Positions 13,201-25,409 of a stretch of DNA of 64,000 bases are shown here, piece by piece (position 1 is the stretch's first letter; every line of letters starts with the position of its first letter). The notes below the pieces were generated by a model. The model saw only the letters and a program-made list of their open reading frames with translations. It was not told the origin of the DNA and made no database searches. The translations under genes and the position numbers were made by a program. Origin of the DNA: Sipunculus nudus (taxonomy: Eukaryota > Annelida > Sipuncula > Golfingiida > Sipunculidae); NCBI GenBank assembly GCA_026874595.1, contig CM049311.1, positions 41,665,676 through 41,729,675 on the forward strand, in the 5' to 3' direction.

Positions 13201-13500
13201 GAAAAAGCTAAAAAAACTGTTTAAAATCTTCTTCTCAGAAACGGTCAAGCCAAATTGTTCAATATTTCACAGAAATAGTCTCTTATACCATCTCTCTCAA
13301 GTTTATTCAAATGGTTGAATTTGGGTGAATTTTGGCCGAGTTACAGGAAGTTGAACTAAGTCATCTGTCCAAAAAGGCTAACTAAAATGACAATCTCAGA
13401 AACAGCCTGAGCTATCATCACCAAATTTTATGCAAGTGTTGGTCACATGAGTCATATATGAAATTCAGGTATTGGTGGTGCCACTTGCATTGACCTTTTT

Positions 13501-16500
13501 AGCTCAGTTGACTATAAGTCATCTGAGCTATAGTCATGGTCCATTGTCCGTCGTCCGTCTGTCTGTCTGTCTGTCCGTCCGTCCGTCTGTCCGTCTGGAT
13601 GTCCGTCCGTAAGACTGGCACGTTTTAACACCGTTGGACCTACGAATCTGAATTTCGGCATACAGTTAGATGTCCCCATAATCTCCTACCATGCCAAAAA
13701 TTGGGTCAATAGGACTTCGTTCCTTTGAGATATTACGGAAAAACCTCAATTTTTTATTAGAAATCTATTTTCACACTTCAGGACTGCCTAATATCAAAAC
13801 CACTCATCTGGTTTTCTTCATATTTACAATAAATATTCCTCTATATAGTTCCTATGTACATGCCAGATATTAAGTCAGTATTATATAATTTAAAAAAGTT
13901 ATGGGCCCAAACATAATGGACTTTGTAAAAAAATCAGGAAGATATTTGGTCACTTTAGACCAAAAGTGTTAAAGGGAAGGGACTTTTTTCCAGTAATACA
14001 ACTTTAATTAATCAAAATTTAATTGTATACCAAAAATTAGATCAAAATTTGTTAAATTTTTTTAAATATTGGCAAAAATATAAAATAGGTACCTTAAATT
14101 TTGCCCAACTTTGGCCGTGGCACGTTTTTTTCCTGTAAGTACTGTGGATTTAATTTTCACACCATGTATACATAAGGATTTAATCTGTTAAAATCTGAAA
14201 TTTGAAAATAAAAGCTGCAAAATTAGGCTAGTTATTGAATTTTTTTGGAGGCTCTTGTTGTATTCCATTACATTGTCAAGCAGTCCACTTTGATGACTGT
14301 AGGTCATTCAGTGCACATCTCTATGCTCCCCAGGCTGTTGACGTAATTTTAGATGTCCCCAAAATCTCCTACCATACCGAAAATTGGGTCATTAGGACTT
14401 TGTTCCTTCGAGATATTAAGGAAAAAAAACTCTGTTTTCCATAAAAAAAAGCCATTGTTACACTTCAAGGCTGACTAATATCAAAACCACTGATCTGTTT
14501 TTGATCGTATATAGTATTCACATTCTTTTATACATTTTCTATGAACATACCAAAAATTAGGTCAGTTTTGGGTATTATTTTGAAGTTATGGGTCAAAACA
14601 TAATGCGATTTTTTAAAAAATCAGGAAATATATTTACTCACCCAACATGAGAATTGCTGAACCTAGAGACTTTTTTTTCAGGAATATAACTTTATTTAAT
14701 CAAGATTCAATTGTTTACCCTAAATTAGATCTGAATTTTGCAAATTTTTCAAGTTATTAGCATAAATAAAAAATCAATACCTTAAATTTTGTCCAACTTT
14801 GGCACTGTTGATTTAATTTTCTCAGCATACATGCATAAGGATTTAATCTTTTAAAATCTGAAGTTTCAAAAGAAATTAATTGGAATGAATAGCTTTTATT
14901 CATGTTTTCATACACCATGTCAAGTGTTGTTTACATCTAGCCCACCTAGTAGTACAGCCTTCACTTGCATTATGTAACCCACCCCAAGCAGCTTACCTTG
15001 GCCCAGCTTGGCCACTACTAGCAGGCTTCCCCTCTGCACTGCACTCATCCAACCCCCCCCCCCCCCCCAGCTGGTGCATAAACTAGATGAATGTTATAAT
15101 TTTTCTGTATTTTATTTTATTCTTGGACATGCTACATTTTAGATTTTGTATTGAACCACCAGGGTTACAATGATTAAAGTGTACATTTAATTGTGTCCAC
15201 AAAGTGGTCTATTGCTGTGAAAGTGTGGATGTTCATGAGATAAGTAATTCCTTACTTCAGAAGAGTAAAAACTTCACCAGGTGTGAAATTGACTATTAAT
15301 TCCAGTAATTAATTAAAACTGGGATAGTAATTAGCACAATGATATTGTTTGTCCCTCATTCAACCAACATTGTGTATACTTTATTTGAAAAGATGTTTAA
15401 TTTTATCAAATTTACTTTTTATTTTATTTTGGTGAATAAAATTAACCATGTCCTGAAAACTCCAATGTGCAAAACTTTTTAATAGTGATGCAAGGAATAT
15501 TCTTGTAGATGCCATGTTGTGGCATTATTTTCTTTTAAAATCAGTTTAAACATTTATGATATAAAAATAATAAAATATATGTGTATGCATAATATGACCC
15601 AATGTTTTTTACTCTGTATATATAATGATTGCAACTTTTGCAACAATTCTAATATTTTAACTTATATTTTCAGGTTTTTTAATTAAAAATTTATAAACCT
15701 GTAAATAAAAAAATGATTCAGATAAAAACTTCTTAATGAAAAAGTGGATCTGCTTAAAAAAATAGGATTATATATAAACTTAAATGCATTATTCTCTTGA
15801 AAGTGAAATAAAGGTATTAGTCCATTCTGTCCACTTGCCTGTCCATCTGTAAATTTTCGTATGCAACTCAGTATCTCAAAACTTTTACTGTTTTTCTTCA
15901 TGATAGTCTTGTCAGAGTATTAGTTTGCAATCATATATTTAGAACTTTACTATAACCAAGTAGGAGGGCCCCTTTCCTCTTAGCTTTTCATATTCTTATA
16001 TAAATGAAAAACATTACAATAGAATATTTCTACATCCACCTTCGTGCTGCCCTCACTTTTCCCTTCTCCGAACCCCATCCCAAAGTCAGCCTCAGTAAGC
16101 AAGAACAAGATGAATAAGATATATTCATACTTTAATATTTTGTATAACTATTCGTCCATAGGTACCTATGTACATGCCAGAAATTATGTCAATATTGTGT
16201 AATATGTAGACATAGTGGGCATCACAATAATGTGCCTTGTCAAGACTAAAGAGATATTGTGTCATACAGTCACATATTCATAAATCACTTCATCAGTTAA
16301 TCATAACATCATATCCGTCAAATTGAACGCTTGCAGACTACCATACACTTTAGATCCTTCAACAAATAGCCTTATCATCATTCTACTACTGCTTATTACT
16401 GCTGTCATTGCATTCATATTTGCTCAAATATATCACAATTTTCAACCCCTCCTAAATAAATAAAAAATAAACCACTTTATTTGACTCTATTAATCCATCA

Positions 16501-16663
16501 GTCAGGTAATTTCATTTATCACATATTACATTACATTCCTTTATAATAGCCCAACATGTACATGATATTCATAAGCACTATCGACTCGATATAGTATCAC
16601 AGTGGAGAAACATTTATAGTCCAATCACGATCAGCTGAGCGCCGTGACCCATGGGTCCCTTGT
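13501..16663 (+). mobile_element. Family A element A3 (3.2 kb), full length
   Basis: An uninterrupted family A copy: 5' hairpin at 13501, a long TCCG/TCTG tract at about 13547-13610, and core copies starting near 13640 and 14340. A C-rich tract (16 C) lies at 15053-15068. The AT-rich 3' half ends with TCAGCTGAGC (16631-16640), GACCCATGGGTC (16646-16657) and CCTTG. The palindrome GACCCATGGGTC is the terminal stem. The 3' half differs from that of A1, A2 and A4, so there are at least two A subtypes. Confidence 0.78.
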
Positions 16664-16791
16664 TTTGTACTGGGGTCATTGGTCATCTGTACATTAACCC
16701 ATAATTTCTCAGGAATAGCAGGAGCTACCATCCCCAGATTTTATGCAATAATTTGTCACATATTATATGTTGTGGGATTCAGCTTATTTTT

Positions 16792-19384
16792 AGCTCAGCT
16801 GACTATAAGTCATCTGAGCTATAGTCGTGGTCCATTGTCCGTCGTCCGTCCGTCCGTCCATCCGTCCGTAGATGTGGCACGTTTTGAAACCGTAAGACCT
16901 AGGAATCCAAAATTCAGCATAATGTTAGATGTCCCCAAGATCTCCTACCAAGCCAAAAACTGGGTCTTTGCGACTTCATTCCTTTGAGAAATTAAGGAAA
17001 AACCTCAATTTTTTATTAAAAACCTATTTTCACACTTTAGGACTGCCTAATATCAAAACCACTCATCTGTTTTTCCTCATATTTCCTATAAATAATCCTA
17101 TATATAATTCCTATGTACATGCCAGAAATTAGGTCTGTATTATTTAATTTAAAAAAGTTATGGGCCAAAACATAATGCATTTTTTAAATAATCAGGAAAG
17201 AAATTTTATCACTTAACACAAAACTTGTTAAAGCTAAGCACTTTTTTTCCAGTAATATTACTTTTATTAATCAAAATTAAATTGTATACCCAAAATTAGA
17301 TCAAAATCTTTTAAATTTTTAAAAATATTAGCAAAAATAAAAAATTGGTACCTTAAATTTTGCCCAACTTTGACCATGGCACGTTTTTTTTGCTGTAACT
17401 GCTGTGGATTTAATTTTCACAGCATGTTTTTGTTAGCATTTCAACTGTTAACACCAAAAATTTGAAACCAGTTGATCAAAAACTGTAGATTTTATTCAAG
17501 TTTTCAAGCACCATGTCACATATTGCTAGTGTTATGCAGTTTGCTAGAGCTCAGCTCCCGAGCTTCAGCTCTAAGTTCCTTAAATTTGGCATACAGTTAG
17601 ATTTCTCCAAAATCCCCTACCATGCCAAGAATTTGGTCACTAGGACTTAATTCCTTCGAGATTTCAATGAAAAACTTAATTTTTCCATTAAAAACCCAAT
17701 GTTACACTTTAAGACTGCCTAATATCAAAACCACTGATCTGACTTTGATCATATTTTTCTATACATTCACTATGCACATGCCAGAAATGATGTCAGTATT
17801 GTGTATTTTTTTTAAGTTATGGGCCCAAACATAATGCACTTTGTAAAAAATCAAGAAATATATTTACTCCCTTAACAAGGGCATTGCTGAAGCTAGAGAT
17901 CTTTTTTGTCAGGGATGTAACATTATTTAATCAAGATTCAATTGAATACCCAAAATTAGTTCTGAATTTTTCAAATTTTATAAGTTATTAGTATAAATAT
18001 AAAATTAGTACCTTAAATTTTGCCCAACTGTGACCATGGCACGTTTGTTTCCCGTGAGCACTGTTGATATAATTTTCATATCATGCACACATAAGGATTT
18101 CAGCTTTTTAGTTTAGAAAGCTGCAAGAAATTTGCCAAATATTGTAGCTTTAATTAATGTTTTTTATGAGACCCTGTCAGACTTTGGCTCTCTCCAGCCC
18201 CTCTTGAGTCACCTGTATGTTGACCTTGTTGACCTTTCATCAAATTATGCACGCTTGAGGGGAGAATCCAGGCAGCTGATGGCCAGCCACACTTGATCCA
18301 GGTGTTCAACCCAACTCATCTAGTAGTTTTAACCAACAACATAACAGTAAACAATAAATTAATAAATTTTTATTGGTTTTTAATAACAAATTAAAGAAAA
18401 ATAGAAAAGGAATTTGTTAGTTTATAATAACAGGAAATTAACTTGCAGTTACTGATGATATAAGAATCTTGTATCGATGGGTAGAATGTCACATATTCCA
18501 AATAACACCATGCAGTCACCTATGGCATTTTTCAGTTCATTTTTAATGATAAAGAAGTAAATCATATTATTCATTACTAATCATTAAGGATTATATGAAG
18601 GAAATTAATGATAGACAAAGATGCAGTTGATAATATTAACCTAGATTCCTACTGTGTCTAGTGTGTACATTGATGTGAAATTAGTCCAAAATGAATTTTT
18701 TACAGTTATTTTTTAATATAAATAAAAGCCATAAAACCAGGTACTTATGATCATTATTTAAATGTGTGAATTTTGTATATTCTGGATTCTCAACATCATT
18801 GTTTGGTGAAAACTGAATAAATACCAGACATGGTGCGAATACTTTGTAATTGTATTTAAATACGACTATGATTATGTACTCCATTATAAAATTTCTTGCA
18901 TAAAGAATGGGAATTCAGGTAAAAATGAAAGTATATGAATACTCGTGCAAATACTTTCAAAATGTATTCATGAATGCATTCATGAATATATTCTTTAATA
19001 TTATTTTAATAATCATATCAATTATATTTCATTTTAAAAAATCATATGATTCTCTTATTATTTTTAATAAAAATTATATTTGGGACAATATTTGTAATTT
19101 TTTTAATAAATAGTTAAACTCTTATATTATATGTTCTGCTTATAAGTTATATGGCCAAGTCAAAATCTGTGTGACAGTAGTACTCCATTTGTTAATAAAA
19201 TAAATGAAATCAATCCTCTTCCCTGTCTCCAAAGGTACTATCAAAATCATACATAAGCTAAACAACAACAACTCATAATACAGCTTATATTTATTACCAC
19301 ACAAAACCAGCATGTGCCTCATTTCTAAATAATATTTTTTTATCATATATAACAGCTGAGCGTCGTGACCCATAGGTCCCTTGT
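16792..19384 (+). mobile_element. Family A element A4 (2.6 kb), full length
   Basis: The 5' hairpin at 16792 is followed by a TCCG tract (16840-16870), two core copies (16875-17500 and 17575-18060), and a 3' half nearly identical to that of A1 (compare 18400-19384 with 5140-6125). It ends with CAGCTGAGCG and CCTTG near 19384. The close match to A1 across the 3' kilobase indicates a recent common source. It also preserves the empty site for G1. Confidence 0.8.
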
Positions 19385-20257
19385 TTTGTTATCTGCATTA
19401 ACTTGAATTTTATAGGGAAAAGGCTGAAAAACCTCTAAAAGTCTTCTACTTGTAAACAGTCCAGCCAAATTGTTCAATATTTTACAGAAATTATCCCACA
19501 GGCAAGCCCTCTCAAGTTTGTTCAAATGGTTTGCATTTGATGAATATTAGCAGAGTTACACAAATTTGAACTTAGTCATTTGGCCAATTAATCATACTGA
19601 CATAGTAATCCCAGAAATGACAGAACCTAGCATTACCAAGTATTGTGCAAATGTTGGTCACATGACTCATATTTGAAGTTGCAGATTTCGTGGTTCCACC
19701 TACATTGACCTGTTATTTATGGGCAAAAACGTCATAACTTTAGCCTCTTTCAGCTTATAATGTTTAAGATGAAACTGTCAAGTTGAATCATTCAATTTTT
19801 CAAAAGAATTATTCTAGGACATGGTTCTTTCAATCATATAAGAATAGATTGAGTTTGTTGATTTTTGGTTGAGTCGTGAAAAGCTTAAGTTGGGCTTATG
19901 GCCATTATTATGTTTATTTCCAACTGAGGACTGCAGTAGTGTTCTTCTACAAAATTGTTTAGGTGGCCTTTGTTCAAATTAACTTGAATGATTTTTGGCA
20001 GAATTATTGGACCTTTAACAATGAAAGGACTGCATCTTTTATTATTACAGATATTTTTTGTAAAAAGTTTATGAATATGTCAGCTTGAAAAAAAAGAATT
20101 TTAGCCAAAGTCTTTCAGTATGTGTAATCAGATTAACCAACAGGCAAAGATTGTGTCTGTATCATTAATTAGGTTGAAAAACTGCCAACTGTTTCAGATT
20201 TGGCAACAGATCAAGAGTTCATTCAGTGCAGCCAGATATAGGTCAAGAGTTCGATCA

Positions 20258-20405
20258 GTGCAGCCAAGCACGAGGCATGTGATCACCGCATGGGTGTCAT
20301 TTGAACACCTCATGGGCACCATGTGATCACCTCATGGGTAGCATGTGATCATCTCATGAGTATCATGTGATCACCTCATGGGTGTCATGCCCCTCAGGGC
20401 TGCAT
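20258..20405 (+). repeat. 22-bp tandem repeats within family E
   Basis: Units of the form 'atgtgatcacctcatgggta' repeat about six times with a 22-bp period, centred on the palindrome TGATCA. Shorter or variant versions occupy the same place in other E copies, at 38463-38530, 48742-48830 and 53186-53300, so the array is part of the element rather than a local expansion. Confidence 0.8.
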
Positions 20406-22599
20406 GTGGAGCCAATCTGTGAGCTTATGCAATGATGTGGCTACTATTTCAGATTTGGCAACAGGCCAAAGGTCAGTCTGGATCTATTTATAGCTTTGGC
20501 AGACTGCAAACTGTATCAGATTAGGTAACCGGTCAAGAGTTCACACAGTGCAGCCAGGTATAGGTCAGGAGTTCACTCAATGCAGTAGCTGCATTTCATT
20601 TATAGCATTGGCAGACTGCCCACTGTGTCAGATTATGCAATATGTCAATAGTTCACTCAGTGCAGCCAGGTACAGGTCAAAAGTTCACTCAGTCTAGACT
20701 GGTGCTGGTTATGAGTTCACTCAGTGCAGTAGCCTGAGCTAGCAATTTGTCACAGTTCACTTGGGGCAACTGCCTTTCTCACCTAAGCCTGGTCGGCCCC
20801 ATGCATCAGACTCAAGGTTTGTTTGATGTAGTGGCCTGATATTTTGGCCTGTCTATGTGTCTTTGATGGCTTTCTCGTTCACAAGACAGGTGTCACCACC
20901 TTCAATGACTTTTGCACAATTTATGAGCCTCCTTATTTCTATAGGGGAATTTGATATAATCAGCCTGAAATTTGGCATAGTTTTACATATCGAATAGCTT
21001 TGTCATATACAAGACTGGTGTTGCCACCTACAATAATTTTTGCACAATGTGTGTCCCTGCTTATTTCTCAGGAGGGGTTTGATATATCAGTCTGAAATTG
21101 GGCATATGTATATGTCCCTGATAACTACAATCATTTTTGTGTTGTGTGCACCCATGCCAGAATTTCAGCAGTGATGTTTGTGTAATTGTTTCTAATTCAA
21201 AATGTTTAGTACTTGCATTGTTCATACACATGAACAGTAATGGGCCAGTATTGAAGCATTATACCTAGTGTATTTCCCAATGCACAGGTTCGCATTAGGC
21301 CTGAACCTTGTTATTGGTTTTTAATAACAAATTAAAGAAAAATTAAAAGAAAAGGAATTTGTTAGTTAATGAGTAACTGGAAATTAACTTGCAGTTACTG
21401 ATGATGTAAGAATCTTGTATGGATGGATAGAATGTCAAGTATTCCAAATAACAACATGGAGTCACCTATGGTATTTTTCAGTTCAATTTTAATGATAACA
21501 AAAATAAATCATATTATTCATTACTAATCATTAGGGATCATATGAAGGAAATTAATGATAGACAAAGATGCAGTTGAAAATATTAATCTAGATTCCTACT
21601 GTGTCTAGTGTGTAGATTGATGTGAAAGTAGTCCAAAGTGAATATATTACATTTATTTTTTAATATAGATAAAAGCCATAAAACCAGGTACTTATGATCA
21701 TTATATAAATTTGTGAATTTTGTATATTTTGGATTCTCAACATCATTGTTTGGTTAAAACTGAATAAATACCAGACATGTTGCAAATACTTTACAAATGT
21801 ATTTGAATACAAATATGAATCAATTTAAAATTTCTTACATAAGAATGGATATTCAGGTTTAAATGAAAGTATTTGAATACCAGTGCAAATACTTTCAAAA
21901 TGAATTCATGAATGCGTCCATGAATATATTCTATAATATTATTTTAATAATCATTTCAGTTACATTTTATTTTTAAAAATCATATGATTCTCTTATTATT
22001 TTTAATAAAAATTATATTTGGCACAATATTTGTTATTAAATTTTAATAAATAGTTAAACTCTTATATTATATGTGCTGCTTATAAGTTATATGGTCAAGT
22101 CAAAATCTCTGTGACAATAGCACTCCATTTGTCAATAAAATAAATGAAATCAATCCTCTTCCCTGTCTCCAAAGATACTATCAAAATCATACATAAGCTA
22201 AACACCAACAACTCATAATTCAGCTTTTATTTATTACCACACAAAACCAGCATGTGCCTCATTTCCAAATCATATATTTTTTATCATATATAACAGCTGA
22301 GCGCCGTGACCCAAGGGTCTCTTGTTTTTACAAGCAAAAATGTAATTTTAGACTCTTCTAGCTTATACACTGTTTTATGATGAAACTGTTTAGCTGATTG
22401 GTTTAAACTTTACAAGAATTATTCTATGGTAGGGTTCTGCCAGTTTTATAAGAATAGATAGGGTAAATGCAGCTTTAAAAAAGCCGTGTAGCCAATTGAA
22501 AAAGGCTTTCAGTGTTTGAAAACAGATTTGACAACATGCCACGTTTCAACATGCCAAGTCAAGAGGTTCAACCAGGTGAGTTTCAGACATCACCATGGC

Positions 22600-22685
22600 A
22601 ACTGACCTGGCTCTGTCTGGACGATGTGTCTAGACATCTAGAAACATCGTCTAGACATCTAGACACATCATCTAGACGCAGCATT
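22600..22685. repeat. Short TCTAGA-centred repeat cluster
   Basis: The words 'tctagacatctaga' and 'catcgtctagaca' repeat in both directions within about 70 bp, giving several overlapping palindromes. It lies between the E1 tail and E3. I do not recognise it as an element end. Confidence 0.6.
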
Positions 22686-22741
22686 CCCAGATAAGAACTA
22701 TATCTTTCAGCTGTTTGAAAAAAATTGGGTTTGCATATTTA

Positions 22742-22976
22742 GCGAATCTTTGAGCTTATGCGATGGTGTGGCGTTGTCTGTTGTGCGTCATAGCTATCTC
22801 AAAAAAGGCAGGAGCTAGCATCACCAAATTTTTTGCAAGAAATTAGTCATCTAAAAATTTCTATTAGATTTTGCTCATTTCTTGGCTAACTGGATTTTCT
22901 TAGATTTTTTATGGAAAACCTAAAAACATTTTAAAATGATCTTCTCCGAAACCATGCTGCCAAATTGTCGGTTCAT
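22742..22976 (+). mobile_element. Family E fragment E3 (5' end only)
   Basis: Starts with GCGAATCTTTGAGCTTATGC and 'gatggtgtggcg', then 'ctatctcaaaaaaggcagg' and the usual E core. The match stops near 22976 at 'ccaaattgtc', after which the sequence is unrelated. This is a 3'-truncated copy. Confidence 0.7.
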
Positions 22977-24473
22977 CTGTCATAATAATCCCGGTGTTCA
23001 AAATACTGGGTGCTTAGGTGCACAGATGCACCAAAAACAGTTTTGTGCACCCACTGTATCACTGCAAGGTGCACAGTGTGCACCTGAGGCTGGTAACTAG
23101 GTCAGATCTGCAGGACAATTAGGGAACAGTCCAGATGATCAAACAAGGACATATAAACACTTAAACATGATGTCTCACTAGACACTACATGTATATAGAT
23201 TGAGTGATCAGACCTTTTCTTTAGATGGATATTATTCAAGATTGCATTCTGACCAGGTTTAAACTCTTTGCTTATTTTTTACTGCACTGAAATGTGTATT
23301 GATAATAATTTAGCTGTAATTAAAATAACTGTAATGACATTATTGTATCTGTGCACCTTGAAATTACTTTGTGCACCCAGTTGTATAAGCTGAGGTGCAC
23401 AGGTGCACCTTGCCATAAAAAAGGTATTTTGTACACTGAATCCTCCCTGGAAAAAAGAACATATCCGAAATATCCTGACTGATACATCCTAGTTTTAAAA
23501 TGTCTTGGTCCTAAACTTGCTGGTCCGAAACAACCCTGCACTTAATATTCTACCTTATAAGAAAGGATTCATCCAAAAATCTTAGATTACCATGTATTCA
23601 CATACCACAAAAAAATTAATGCTCTGCAATCACTCGTAATGTGTTGCCATATTTGTTTTAATGAAACATTATGTGGCAGTAATTTTATTAAGCCATGAAA
23701 AAAAATTAATTTGTGTACATATATCTCATCGTGTTTTACCTGTATTAGTATTAGTGACCCCTTGTTGGATAATATCTGAAGTGTGTGTGGACATCCAGTG
23801 GCACTTAAAATAAACAGAATGTTTTTTTTCACAGTGTGCAATATTAGGTAAATGCTGTAAAATTTGCTACAGAAAGTAGTGAATATAGCTGCTAGGGTAG
23901 TGCCACCTTGTGTCAGTATAAAAGACTAACGCTGATGTGACCACTGAAATCATATGATGTGGCAAGCGATATTGGATTGGCCAGTGAAAAAGAAGGATGT
24001 GAGGATTTATTTCATATATTTTACAACTTTTCCACTAAAAATCACTTAAAAAAATGACTTGAAAATCAGTTTTAGCCTTTTATATAGAAATAACATTGAT
24101 ATTTGTAAAAAAAATACAGTATATTTCAGAAAGCAAACAACTTATCATAATTGCTCCTATTATAATTCACTCTCTGCTATTTTTCATGCTGCTCCAGATT
24201 AGATTCACAATGATACCCCAAACAGAAGACTCACATGGACTCCACATGAAATACACCAAATGTTTATTACATAAGCCTGATATAATACACATTCTATTGA
24301 GAACTTTATGGTAGTAAGTTTTATAATCTCTTCTTTGTTCGAATATTTGAACTGCACTGATAATGGAAAAAGCATGAAAATTCAGACACGTTAATTCAGC
24401 TACTTCCACAGTATTAACTTTGTGAACTTGTGAAGTTTGTGGTCTGATGTATACTTGTATTCTGCTGTCACAG
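22977..24473. other. Intron upstream of the first parvin exon, with GTGCAC-rich clusters
   Basis: This is the longest stretch without a recognised family. Two clusters of the palindrome GTGCAC in GGTGCAC/GTGCACC context lie at about 23007-23092 and 23346-23412, arranged as direct and inverted copies, and may be the arms of a small unclassified repeat. The rest is AT-rich. It ends in a usable 3' splice site, 'tattctgctgtcacag', at 24458-24473. I searched by eye for the preceding parvin exon (a DGQVLQKL-like motif is expected) and did not find it. Confidence 0.55.
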
Positions 24474-24617
24474 AGAAGCTGTCAGGAGTAAAGTTTGAGA
24501 CACCAGAGGTCTCCCAGACAGAGGCCGGACAGAAACAGAAACTCCGAGTCATTCTGGAAGTGGTCAACAAAATCCTCCAGCTGCCTGCTAACTTCAACAC
24601 CAAGTGGAATGTGGATG
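24474..24617 (+). CDS. parvin: Parvin exon encoding the central part of CH1
   Basis: Internal coding exon of 144 bp flanked by 'tgtcacag' and 'gtcagt'. It opens with the last two bases of a split codon (xAG), reads 47 full codons and leaves one base, G, of the next codon. The peptide begins KLSGVKFETPEVSQTE, continues with AGQKQKL and ends KWNVD. From family knowledge, vertebrate alpha-parvin has at the same place EKL, ...VAEVTQSE, QKQKL and KWNVD, aligning from EKL to QKQKL without a gap. This is the central CH1 segment. Parvin is a cytoplasmic scaffold in focal adhesions and muscle attachments that joins ILK, PINCH, paxillin and actin. It is the only repeat-free coding stretch in the left half of the window. 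Orthology to parvin is well supported by the two exons together; paralogue assignment is not possible. Confidence 0.93.
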
Positions 24618-24623
24618 GTCAGT
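24618..24623 (+). promoter_or_regulatory. 5' splice site of the first parvin exon
   Basis: The donor is GATG/GTCAGT, in phase 1. It is chosen because joining G to the GT that opens the next exon gives glycine, followed by IHAKQL. This aligns with the SVHAK-type sequence after KWNVD in vertebrate parvins. The intron runs to 42078 (17,461 bp). Confidence 0.85.
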
Positions 24624-24669
24624 CTTTGAGACTAATTGAATAATCATATCCAGGTCTATTATTCTTTTT

Positions 24670-25409
24670 AGCTTAGCTGACAGTAAGTCATCTGAGCTAT
24701 AGCGATGGCCCTTTGTCCGTCCAGGGTGCTGTCCGGATGTCTGTTATCAAGGAAAGTTGTAAAACCGTCAGACCTATGAATCCTAAATTCTGCATACAGT
24801 TAGAATCTGTCCCCAAATTCTCCTATCAAATAAAAAACTGGGTCACTGCAACTTTGTTCCTTTGAGAAATTTAGGAAAAACTTCAATTTTCCATTAAACT
24901 CCTAATGTTACACTTGAAGCCTGCTTATTATCAAAACCAATATTGTTGTTTGGTTAGCCAAGCTGACTATAAGTCATCTGACCTATAGTCATGGTCCATT
25001 GTCCGTCATTCGTCTGTCTGTCCCTCGGTCCATTAGACTGGCACATTTGGAAACCCTTTGACCTACAAATAAAAAATTTGGCATACTGTTAGATGTCCCC
25101 AAAATCTACCAAACCAAAAAACTGGGTCACTGCAACGTCATTCCTTTTAGAAATTAAAGAAAAAACTCAATTTTCCATTAAAAACCTATTATCACACTTC
25201 AGGACTGCCTAATACTGAAACAACTCATCTGTATTTCTTCATATTTACCGCAAATTTTCCCCTATATAGTTCCTATGTACATGACGGAAAGTAGGTCAAT
25301 ATTATGAAATATGGAAAAGTTATGGGCTCAAACATAATGCACTTTGAAAAAAATCAGGATAGATATTTACTCACTTAACATAATAACTGTTGCAGCTAGA
25401 GACATTTTA
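24670..25409 (+). mobile_element. Two partial family A copies close to the exon donor
   Basis: One 5' end starts at 24670 (AGCTTAGCTGACAG..., 'gtaagtcatctgagctatag') and lasts to about 24950. A second starts at 24956 (AGCCAAGCTGACTATAAG) and runs through one core unit to 25409. Neither has a 3' terminus; the second is cut by E4. The first begins only about 50 bp after the parvin donor site, so it is the element nearest to that exon. Confidence 0.65.

Larger units (their letters stand above)
12175..21310 (+). mobile_element. Family E element E2, containing A3 and A4
   Basis: E2 has both ends: GCGAACCTGTG at 12175-12185 and the exact inverse CACAGGTTCGC at 21283-21293, followed by AGGCCT-type sequence and CTTG at 21307-21310. 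A3 (13501-16663) and A4 (16792-19384) interrupt it. E5 reads across both sites without a break (27085-27105 and 27205-27235). The E-specific sequence includes core repeats of about 1.3 kb, a block with 22-bp repeats near 20258-20400, and a terminal domain beginning 'gtgttgtgtgcaccc'. It encodes no protein I recognise. Confidence 0.8.
10580..22325 (+). mobile_element. Family A element A2, interrupted by E2
   Basis: The 5' hairpin starts at 10580 and its TCCG tract lies near 10627-10655. The left part ends at 12174, where E2 begins. The right part resumes at 21311 ('ttattggtttttaataac') and finishes with CAGCTGAGCG at 22294 and CTCTTG near 22325. Joining 10580-12174 to 21311-22325 recreates the order of core and tail seen in A1 and A4. 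A2 itself lies inside E1. Confidence 0.75.
9089..22741 (+). mobile_element. Family E element E1, outermost of a four-level nest
   Basis: E1 starts with GTGAACCTGTG at 9089 and is broken by D1 (9254-10244) and A2 (10580-22325). Its own sequence is 9089-9253, 10245-10579 and 22326 onward. The junctions can be verified against E10, which reads through the A2 site: 'tctgttttttta' continues directly to 'gcgaaaatgtaattttag' at 63826-63855. E7/E8 (44848) gives the empty site for D1. The tail (22326 to about 22500) matches 63840-64000. No intact 3' terminus is visible before E3 begins at 22742. Confidence 0.7.
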
